A stretch of 64,000 bases of DNA from Anticarsia gemmatalis (Eukaryota; Arthropoda; Insecta; Lepidoptera; Erebidae). Positions 13,901 to 25,900 of this stretch are shown here, one piece after another. A program made the position numbers and the translations under genes. The stretch covers positions 4,394,194-4,458,193 of the forward strand of contig NC_134773.1 of assembly GCF_050436995.1 (NCBI RefSeq), in the 5' to 3' direction. The notes under the pieces are model-generated. The model was not told the origin of the DNA, did not search any database, and saw nothing but the letters and a program-made list of their open reading frames with translations. Within the stretch, counting starts at the first letter, position 1. The number at the start of each line of letters is the position of its first letter.

Positions 13901-16900
13901 TGTGTTTTAGAAATAATTATCACATGCTCCAACGGTGAAGGAAAACATCGTGAGGAAACCTTGCATGCCTAAAATTTGTTTAATACATTTATTGAGGGCA
14001 TGCAAAGTCCCCAACCCGCACTTGGCCAGCGTGGTGGACTCAAGGCCTAATCCCTCCCTCATTACGGGAGGAGACCCTTGCCCATCAGTGGGACAGTAAT
14101 GGGTTAAATTTATATCTTTCTTTCCCTATGAAAAGAGTATTCATGATGCGTTTTTTTTTAAATCAACCTGTATGTACGCTCAGTCGGGTACAACGTAGCG
14201 TTACTGTGCGTGTACCTGTGTAGGAGTGCGTGGTGTCGAGCGAGTCCAGCGAGGAGGGCGCGAAGCAGTCGTCGTCCGAGGACGAGCCCGCGCCCACGAT
14301 CACCACCTCGTCCGCCAGCGGCGGCAGCGTCGAGATCGTCACTGCGTTGGGCGGCAGCTGCGACAAACATACTACATTAACCCTCTTATTCATAAATACA
14401 CCATAAACTTATTTTAGTTAAAAAGCTACTATAATATGTTTTCTCTTTTTCAATTCGCTAATGAATTAGGTGGAAAGTGGAATTGGGCCGGACATATTCA
14501 CCGGATGCAGCCTGAGAGATGGGGCTAATATAGCCACGAAGTGGGTGCCACAAGATGGTCGGCGGCAACGGGGAAGGCCCAAACGGAGATAGCGGGACGA
14601 CATAGACGCGTTCCTGGAAGATTGGCCGGAAGCAGCAAGCGTCCGAGGGGACTGGAAGTCTAGGGGAGAGGCCTTTGCTCAGCAGTGGGACACAGAAATT
14701 AGTTAAAATATATGATATTTCAATGAATGTTTTTGAAGGTTAATCGCATGCTTTTAATATAGCAAATGTCTAAATCTCCACATCCGATATAGCTGCGTTA
14801 GAACTCTAGTACAAACATATAGATCACTCACCGGTGCAGCAGTACTAAGTACAGGCGGATGCGTAGTCGTCACAGTCACTAGTCCAGCGGGCGCGGCGGC
14901 CGCTAAGCTATTAGGTTCCACCAGCACCACGACGGGCGACACGGCCGACACCGACGTGGTCGCCGACACTGACGTCACCGGCGACATCGGCGACACTACC
15001 ACTAGCGACGGCGGGGACGGTGGGGACGGTGCGCGGGCCTTCGATGGTGATGATTCTTTGGGTTGTGGCTGGAAACGAAATATACAAATTAGTAAAATGT
15101 CTCAACTGCACGTTTGTCTGTGTGGTTAACATGGTCACCTCGCCGCAATAACCGTAGCGCCGCGTGTGGTTCAATCACACCAGGGACTAATATTTGTGTG
15201 ATGAGCACGAGTATCTGTTCTGAGCTTGTTAATCTATACTAATATAATAAAGCTGAAGAGTTTGTTTGTTTGTTTGTTTGATTGTTTGATTGTTTGATTG
15301 TTTGATTGTTTGATTGTTTGATTGTTTGTTTGTTTGATTGTTTGTTTGTTTGATTGTTTGTTTGTTTGATTGTTTGTTTGTTTGTTTGTTTGAACGCGCT
15401 AATCTCAGGAACTACTGTTCCGATTTGAAAAATTCTTTCAGTGTTAGATAGCCCATTTATCGAGGAAAGCTATAGGCTATATAACATCACGCTACGGTCA
15501 TTAGGAGCGGAGTAGCAACGAAAAATGTTACAAAAACGGGGAAAATTTTGACCCATTCTCTTAGGTGACGCAAACGAAGATGCGCGCGTCAGCTAGTGTA
15601 GCTATATAAGTATGTTTAATGTTTATCAGTTACTTGGTTACCTACATTGTCTAATAAGGTTTGTTTTTTAATTTTTTTTAGGTAGATATAGAGATAGAAG
15701 TGTTTATTTCTAGTTTTTATGACTAAACTCAATATGGGAATATTGAAACCCCGAAAACCAACACATACCACTTTGGACAAGCTCTATTCCGTCAAAATAT
15801 TAGGTCGGGGAAAAAGTCTTTTCGTATTATAGTATGTATGAACTTGTAATAAAATCTTTTCTCTACACAAAAAGCTCGATATTTGGGTACCTCGCGAGCT
15901 CACTGAAAGAAAGCTTGTACCATGTACTCATTTGTGATTCTTGAAGCCCAAGGAGATTTTATTACAAGTAATATTATGTGTACCAGTGGAGAGTATAAAA
16001 TTCGTACTTATAAGAAGTTTACGAAATAAAAGATATTTTCAATTTGTAATACAAAAACAACACTCACCGTAACAGGCCTAATTTCAACACTATTCTGCTG
16101 CGACCGTCTCTCCTTTCTCTTCTCTTCTCTCTCATCGACAGAGCTCTGTCTCGAATAACTCTTCTCCAATCGGCTTATTTCTGCACTGACTCTATTCACT
16201 TCCGAAGTAACCCGGTTTAATTCGGCATTCACCCGAGCACTCTCCGAAGACACCCGAGTGGTTTCCGAAGACACCCGAGTGGTTTCCGAACTAAGTCTTG
16301 TACTCTCCGAACTTGAACGATTATTGTCGCTAAGCCGGGTATCCGAGCTTATGTGGGCATTATCCGAAGTTATTAGCACATTTTCCGAACTTTCCCGAGT
16401 GGTTTCCGAACTTAGCCGATTGGTTTCAGTACTCCGGTTGCCTTCAATTTTGTCCGTATGTATAGAGCTTGGTCTACTCCTGACAATATCTTCATTCAAC
16501 ACGGAGTCTTGTGTGTCCTGGTTTGGTGTTTGTGTGTCTTTTAAATCTGTGGTTTTGTTTTCTACTGCTTTTTCCGCGTCTCGACATACCTGTGGGAAAA
16601 TTTAAAAGATATTTGGTTTAGTGAAATAAAAATAGATTGTATAGTCCCATTGGTAGGGTATATGATTAATGATTAACATAATATATAATTCAAATTTAAC
16701 CCATTACTGTCCCACTGCTGGGCAAGGGTCTCCTCCCGTAATAAGGGAGGGGTTAGGCCTTTAGTCCACCACGCTGGCCAAGTGTGGGTTGGGGACTTTG
16801 CATGCTCTCAATAACTGTGTTAAACAAATTTTAGGCATGCAAGGTTTCCTCACGATGTTTTCCTTCACCATTGGAACAAGTGATAATTATTTATAATACA

Positions 16901-19900
16901 CATATAACTTCGAAAAGTCATTGGTGTGTTGCCTCGGGTTCGAACATGCGACCACTTGTGTGGAGGTGATTTCTGAGTCGTCAAAAATAGTTTAAGATTT
17001 TGACGCTGAGTTGAGTTACAGGTACCATAAATGGCAATAGGCCTATTATATGTGGGATTATGTCTTAAGCCACAAAATGGCTTACGCCTTTGGGCATAGA
17101 CTTCATAAATACAGCACCAGACAAATGATTTTTACAAGTAATAGTATTCGAGCTGAGCGTCTCCATGCTTCGAGCACGTTACAAGTCTAACTTGTTAACA
17201 TAACATGAGTTCAGACAAACACTTCAACTACTTTGACATTAGGTTCACCACTAACCATACGGTTTATAAATAAGTAAGTACCTGGTCGACAATAAGTCTC
17301 CCTGTATGCGAGGGCGAAGGATCTCTCGGTGGTGACGGCTGTGCTTGTGACGTCACACTTGCTGCTGACGTCACTGACGTGGACGACGTCGGCGAGGTCG
17401 GCGACGTGGGCGACGTAGGTGAAGTAGGTGTGGCCGGCGCGGTGGGCGGGCGGGGCGCGGGCTGCTTGCGGCCCGGCGCCTGCGTGGGCGTGGCGGAGGG
17501 CGTGGCGGGGGGCGGGGCCTGCGCGGGGGGCGGGGCAGGGGGCGGCGGGCTCGACGATGGCGGGGGCGGCGCTGGGCCTTTTTCTTTTTTTGGTGCCTGT
17601 AATAAAGATACAGATATTGTTTCAGTCGTAGTTATAGGCATATTATAATGTAGGATTCAGTTTCATTGAAGCTGATGATGCAGGACTTTGGTTTATAGTA
17701 TGTCGTACATTCTCTATTACATTACTCTCATGGTCCGGTGTTACAGATAATTGAGATGACCTATGAGAAGGCAACTTCTGAATCGGGGAATTCACTAAGC
17801 ATTTCTTGATAAAATAATTTAGGAATACATTTTTGTTTCGATCCGGGATTTGAACTCGACACCTCTCTTTGCTGTTGTCGCATACACTATCAACCACGTC
17901 GCAGGGGTGAAGGTGATATAATGTAATAAACTCACGGGTGGTTTCCTATCAGCAGGCGGGTGCTCGTCGTCGTGCGGTCGCTTGGCGGCGGCGGGCAGCG
18001 CGGCGGCGGCGGGCGCGGGCGCGGCGGGGGTGGGGGAGGGGGGCGCGCGGGGCGCGGGGCTGGCGGCCGTGCTGCCCGCCAGGGGCTCCTCCGACACTGG
18101 GGGGAAAACAATAGATTAATATACATATTTAAAATATATCAGTTGCTCTAACGGTGAAGAAAAACATCGTGATAAAACCTTAAATATATCAGCTTAGCCT
18201 TTTTCAGACTTTCAAGCTTCTGACTACTGTTAACGGCTGTCAAAGATCTTCGAAAATGACCGCCGAGACCCACAATTTAACGTGCTTTCCGAAACACTGA
18301 GGAACTCGATATGTGTAAGATGGTCACCCATCCACAGAACAACCTCGAAACGTGGCTTAACCGCAGAGATCGATCCGTGCGGCTGTCGTTAACTAAACCA
18401 CGAACTCTTCTACGTGATGAAACCTTGCATGCCAAAATTTTTTTTAAACATTAAGACGTGCTAAGTCCCCAACTTGCACTTTGCCAACGCGGTGGACTCA
18501 AGGTGCAACCCTCTCTCATTCGGAAGGAAAACTTTGCCCAGTTGTGAGACACTAATGTGCTATAAAAAATTGTCTGGTTAATGGACTATAGGATACATAC
18601 GTACATATTATGTACAAAAATATGTAACCTTTGTCCCAAAACACCACTCGTGACTCGCTACAATCCCTACAAACTTCCCTTGCCTCATTCAGATCCATAT
18701 AGACAAACAGGAATTTATGACACATAATCTAAGCCGCAACTTCAACAACGACTATCATGACTGTCAATATTTAACCTAAATTAATAAATAATTTGATTTT
18801 GATTTTAACAATTTATCTATCACATTTCATCCCGAAGTCTTAATTATTTATCTGAGAGCTAAAACAAATAATCCATACTAATATTATAAATGCGAAAGTA
18901 ACTCTGTCTGTCTGTCTGTTACTCAATCACGCCTAAACTACTAAACCAATTTGCATGAAATTTGGTATGGAGATATTTTGATACCCGAGAAACGACATAG
19001 GCTACTTTTTATTCTGGGAAAATGACGCATTCCTATGGGCAAATTCAGGTGGCGGATGAAGTTGCGGGTAAAAGCTAGTATCATATAAATTATAAGTAAA
19101 TGTAACTCACTCTTGACATCGGGCGTCTCGCCGGAGCGCACGGAGGTCGAGTCATCTTCCTCCATAGGCATATGAGAGCTGCGCGGCTCCTGTTAACATA
19201 AGCGTGAAGATATAGATAGTAGTAGTATAGTAGTAGTAGTGTATTAACATAAAGTATACAAAAATAGGTACTTTTAAAATAAAAAATAACCCTCTTATTC
19301 ATAAAAATGTATGAAGTTATGAAAAACTTAAAAAGTGTTTTGTTCCTTTCACTCCTTAGCGAAATGTAAAAGAGAGAACATATTATCGTAGCTTTTTAAC
19401 TAAAATAGCTTTATAGTGTGTTTGTGAATAAGAGGGTAAAACTAAATATATTAAAAAAAAACTAAAATAATTGGTAAGGAGTTAGTAGCGTGCAATATTA
19501 TTAAATTTAACTTAAATAATAATAATAATTTGATAAGAACAAAACCATTTCTGTTATTTATCGTCGTTATAGCAGTCACAAATATAGCATTACACTTGCA
19601 AAGGTCTGTTATAGCTCAACAACTTAGTAGAGAGAGGTTCGCGGTACGGAGGTATACAACATACAGAATGTAGAACATCAGTGACTCGGCTTATACAGCT
19701 GACGGTGACCTGTTTGATAGATCGGTACTTTAAATTCGAAATACACGGAATTGTTCATTATAATCTAGATAATTCGTGCACGCTAAAACTCTCTACTAAC
19801 TTGTTAGACTATAGTTGACTGGTAACTATGAAATTTCGCATTGAGATAGTATTATTTTGAATAGAATAAAAAAAGTGGTTCAACTTTTTTATATTGGGGT

Positions 19901-22900
19901 TCCATCCGATGAATTTGCTAAGGGCCTTGCACGCTATAGTTACGCCACTGTACTCCGGGTTTTATGCGACGAAGAGGAATAAACTAGTTGTGACAGGGTA
20001 TATTCGTGACTGCTATGTATAAGGTCGGGGAAAAAGTCTTTTCGCATTATAGTATGTATGAACTTGTAATATAATCTTTTCTCTACACGTAGACTCGATA
20101 TTTGGGTACCTCACGAGTTCACTGAAAGAAACCTAATGAACCGTGTACTCATTGGTGATTGTTGAAGCCAAAGAGATTTTATTACAAGTTCATACATACT
20201 ATAATGCCAATAGACTTTTTCCCCGACCTAATATATTAGTTAGTTATTTACCTTCGACGCAGGCGGACGCTCTGGCGGCTGACAGGCCGATTCGTTTGCA
20301 ATGTAAACCATTCGTTCTCACATTAACGTATGTTAGCAATTAATACATATTTATATATATTAAATACATCTATTAGTAATATTCGAAGAGCAAGTGGCAA
20401 AATATATTTATTAGTATGAGTTAGGGCTTAAAAATATAAAAACTGTCTCAACTATGCGAGCTAAACTAAAGTAACTTATTTTGACACGCCCAATAAATAA
20501 TTGATTACTTCGTTTATATATGAAAAATATCTTTAAAAAAAATAGCAATCTTGGACAAACAGAGACATTATTAGTCGTTTATTATAGTTATAACTAATAC
20601 TATGGTAGTAACTTAAAACTTCACTAATTTAGTAATTAGTTTATTTTCTAGTGATAATCTTATTTTGCTGAAATTCACTGCAAAAAGTATTAACTTTGTA
20701 GTATGTAATGATTTTCTTCAAATATTTAGGTTATTTTGCCGGTTATTAAAAATCTCTTATGCCCGGTTTCTGAGGTACATTTAGCGGTAGTTTATCTATT
20801 CAAATTGTCATGTTTATATGAGCTTAAACACTATTGAATAGATAAACTACCGCTAAATGCCTCCTCAGAGACTGGGCATAAATATCGTACATAAAAGTAA
20901 TATTTATAAAATTATTATTAAATTATATACTAACCAATTCTCTGATACTGCTCCTTGTTGGGTTTCTGCTTGCCTTTCCTCGACTTAGACTGTTTATTGT
21001 ACAAAGTTACATCGAGAATAGGCCAGCAGTTTCCGTTGTTAGTAAGCGTGCGAGAAGCGTACACACGTGTTAGTATTATATATTGTTATATATTATAGAT
21101 ATAAATACGTAATGTGCTTAATTTATTTATTTAAAAATACAATTTTCATTATTTCATAATTATGTGGCATTAACCCCCGTTTTCTGAGATACACTTAGCG
21201 GTAGTTTATCTATTCATTAAAATACTATTTATAGCATTAAAACTCATATAAAAACGCTATTGAATAGATAAACTACCGCTAAATGTACTCAGAAACCGGG
21301 GATTATACTTATAACATACTTTTAACACATCTGCTTATACCATTATATGTATGAAGTATAAAGTATAGTAGTTGGATGCCGATATTTAGAAATTCGCTAA
21401 TATGTAGTTGCGGAGATTTTATTCCAAACATTAACTGCACGTTTGTGTGTGTGGTTAACGTGGTCACCTCGCCGCAATAACCGTAGCGCCGCGTGTGGTT
21501 CCAATCACACCCGGGACTAATATTTGTGTGATGAGCACAAGTATCTGTTCTGAGCTTGTTAATGTATCTATGTAAGTATGTATTTACAAGTATATAAGTA
21601 TGTTTATCAGTTATCTGGTTACAGTACAAGCTCTGCTTGGTTTGGAATCAGACGACCGTGTGTGAGTTGTCCAATGATATATTTTTTTGGATATACGTGA
21701 TACGCATACTAGACCATGTCACTTGGCTACTGACCTCCGAGTCATCGTCCACGACCTCCTCCTCGACGACCTCAGCCCTGTACTCGAGCAGCAAGTCCCG
21801 CAGCGGCTTGGAGTCCAGCTTGCCGCTCACAAACTCGTGCTTCAACAGTTCCACCGCCGTCGGCCTTTTCTCTGGGTCCTAGAAACAATAGGACAATAAA
21901 TAACTGCTTTTTAGATATTTTAAAGAAAGGTACGGTTAAGTTCACAGGTCGCCCATAGCCAGTTGAGCTCACCGGTCATTCCATAGATGGGTGACCGCAT
22001 AGTGGTATTTGAACTGGGCGTCTCCGTGATTTCTTATTCTAATCTTATCTATCTATAATTAACCTTTTGACCGCCACGGTCGGCTATACTGTGAAAGTGC
22101 TCACGACGTTATATTTTGCAACATTTGCCGGTTAAAGCGTCGTGAGCACTTTCTTATTTGTCAAGTATAGCCGACCGTGGCGGTCAAAGGGTTAAGAAAT
22201 AGAACAACATAATATAGTCTATGTTACCTTGACCAGAGCTCTCGCTATAAAGTCATTGAAGGACTTGCTCCAGCGCGACGGCTGGTCGAGCGTGGGCGGC
22301 TCGCTCTTCTGTATCTTGAGTAATACTCGCATCGGCGTCATCTCGTGGTTAGGAGGTTCCATCTGAGCGAACTCGATCAGGGTTATGCCTAGTGACCAGA
22401 TGTCCACCTGGAAGTAGAAATAAAATGGTTAATATTAATGTCGTCCTAGCAGATATCGGCTACAGGGCCCAGTTTCCTTGAAACCAGCTAACTGCATAAT
22501 ATTAGGTCGAGGAAAAAGTCTTTTCGCGTTACAGTATGTATGAACTTGTAATAAAATCTCTTTGGCTTCAAGAATCACAAATGAGTACACGGTACATTAG
22601 GTTTCTTTCAGTGAGCTCGTGAGGTACCCAAATATCGAGCTTTTTTGTGTAGAGAAAAGATTTTATTACAAGTTCATACATACTATAATGCGAAAATACT
22701 TTTTCCCCGACCTAATATGTAGTAATATTTTGTTATAGTCTAGTACCAGAAAATATATATTGTTTATCGTGAATCACTTTATTTATCGCTATCTTCCCTC
22801 AAGCATATAATTGTAGGATCGGCGGCCTAAAGAACATAAGTCAAAAAATTCGATATTTTTTTATTAGGTCTCTCGACTTCAAATAATTTAATACGCCGTC

Positions 22901-25900
22901 TGACTAAAGCACTTAAGTCACTAAGAAATAATTCCAACATACTAAGTGGTGTACCTTATCAGCCTCGCACAATTTGAAAATTCCAAGACGGAATAGAAAA
23001 TGTTTATTATTGTTCCTGGAAAGTTGGACTTTTTGACTTATGTTCTTTAGTCCGCCGACCCTAGACGCCGGGTTATAATTATTATAACCCCTAAAGCGGT
23101 AATAACGTGTTCCATACCTTGAAGTCATAAGGATGGTCTCTGAAGGTCTCGCACAGCACCACCTCGGGCGCCATCCAGTACGGCGTGCCGATGAATGTGT
23201 CGTGCTTCTGCAGCGTCGACTTGTTCTTAGCTGACACGCCGAAGTCCGCTGTATAAATAATGTAATGTTAGTTTTAAATGTTACGTACAAGTTTGTAAGG
23301 AGCCAAGTAGCGTTTTCTGTCTACAATATTGGAGGAAAAGGCGTGACGTTATGTATGTATAATACACCTAATTCTATATAAGTATATGTATATAATATAA
23401 CTACCTGCGCAACTTCGCTTGCGCCACATAAGAGTGAATGGATCATATTTTCCCCGTTTTTGTAACATTTTTTATTGGTACTCTGCTCCTATTGGTCGTA
23501 GCGTAATGATATAAAGCCTATAGCCTTCCTCGATAAATGAACTATCTAACACTGAAAGAATTTTTCGAATCGGACGAGTAGTTCCTAGCATTAGCGCGTT
23601 CAAACAAACAAACAAACAAACAAACAAACTCTTCAGCTTTATTATATTAGTATAGATTCTCTCTTATGTGACGCAAGCGAAGTTGCGCGGGTCGGCTAGT
23701 TAGTATAGATATGTAAATAATGTAATATGTATTATATGTATAAATGTACTAATATACTATTGGTCGTAGCGTGATTAGCATAGATTAATTATAGTATATA
23801 TTCCACTCACCAAGTTTCACCCCTCCCGCCATAGTAGCGAGCACGTTCCCCGCCTTCAGGTCGCGATGTATCACCCTCCTCGAGTGCAAGAACTGCAGCC
23901 CGCGACACATCTCCCGGCACACGTACGCTATCTGCGCTTCGGAGAGACCCTTCTCTAGTTCAGCCATGACTGAATCTAAGGCGCCACCGTCGCAGTACTC
24001 TAGTAACATCTGGAATTGGGGAAAATATAGGTGTTTAATGATGGAGCTCGTGGCTTAATTAACAACAGCCGCACGGATCGATCTCTGAGGTTAAGCTACG
24101 GTTACCGAGGTTGTTCTGTGGATGGGTGACGATCTTATATATATCGAGTTCCTCCGTGTTTCGGAAGGCACGTTAAATTGTGGGTCCTGGCTGTCATTTT
24201 CGAAGATCTTTGACAGTCGTTAATAGTAGTCAGAAGCTTGAAAGTCTGACTATCAGTCTTACCGAAGGGTATCGTGTTATAACCCAGGTAACTGTGTTGT
24301 AGAGGTCCGATTAGCAGTCGCTTCATATAAATTACGGATACATACATAAACACAATGGTAGTAAATGGCGTTACTATGCGTATGTATATTTAAATTGGAG
24401 GCGGTAGATGGCGCTGCTAGGCGTATGTGTAAGATTGTTTAAGTACTAATTTGGGCCTGTTAAATAAGTAGTATGTTATCTTACTATTTTGCTCTAAGAG
24501 AGTAGTTTTATGCATAAAATTGTTATCTTACCCATAACTTGTTATCTATAAAGTATGCCTCGTGCAGTTCGACGACGTTGGGGTGCCGCACCTCGGTATG
24601 TCGATCTCGACGGTGAAGTCGGCTACATCGTATATACTAACACAACATACTAATATGACGTCATGTACGATACCTTTATGTGTTTATATTGCATTTGGAC
24701 TCGGTAGATGGCGTTACTATACGAATGTACCGTGTGTATATATCAATTGGGCCCGGTAGATGGCATTAGTACGCGTATGTATCTTGAGTGTTTTTCAATT
24801 GGACCCGGTATATGGCATTCATATGCGCATGTAACGTGTGCATATTTCTATTGGACCCGGTAGATGGCGTTAGTATGCGAGTGTATATTTCAATTGGACC
24901 CGGTAGATGGCGTTAGTATGAGAGTGTATATTTAAATTTGAGGCGGTAGATGGCACTACAGGGTGTATGTCAGATTGTTAAAGTACTATATTCGGCTGAG
25001 TAAGTGAGTAGTTATACATAGAACTAGCTTTTGTCCATCCCCTATTTTAGCCTCTTGGGGGTGGACAACGAGTTTAACAAAATCCTTTCTTAGCGGATGC
25101 CTAAGTCATAACATCTATCTGCATGCCAAATTTCAGCCTGTGCAGTGGTGTGGGCTGTGCGTGGATGGATCACTAGGTCAGTCACTCAGTCTTATATATT
25201 ATTAAATAGATTACGTACCCATAATTTGTTATCTATAAAGTATGCCTCGTGCAGTTCGACGACGTTGGGGTGGCGCACCTCGGTGAGTATGTCGATCTCC
25301 ACGGTGAAGTCGGCCAGGTCGTCCTCGTTGTCCAGCACGCACATCTTCGCCGCCGCCAGCTGGCCCGTCGTCTTGTGTTGGGCTTTGTATACCTGGGGAA
25401 GTAAGAAGTAGAGGAAATTATTGTAGCATTAGCTAAATGGTATTTAACTTGAGGGTGTATCCAAAAAGGTGGTGTATCTAATTAGGAGGTGTATTCCAAT
25501 AAGGAATGTATCCGACTAGAAGGGTATCAAACAAGATGGTTTCTAACTAGGGGGTATCCAACTAGTAGGTATTAAACTAGATGGTATCCGAAAAGGAGGT
25601 ATCTGACTAGGGGGTATTCAACTAGGGGGTTTCCAACTAGGGGGTATCCGACTAAGGGGTATGCAAGTAGGGGGTGTTCAACTTGGGTGTATCCGTCTAG
25701 AGGGTATCTAACCAAGGGGTATCAAATTAGAGGGTATCTAACTAGGGGATATACAACTAGGGGATATTCAACTAGGAAGTATGCAACTAGGGGATATCCG
25801 ACGAGCGGGTATCCGACTAGGGGGTATCTGACTAGGTGGGTATCCAACTAGGGGGTGTTCAACTAGGGGGTATCCAACTAGGGGGTGTTCAACTAGGGGG

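Noticed and set aside
17379..17648. Gly/Ala-rich plus-strand ORFs at 17379 and 17960
   Set aside because: Antisense of the proline-rich Slik exons 11 and 12; composition only.
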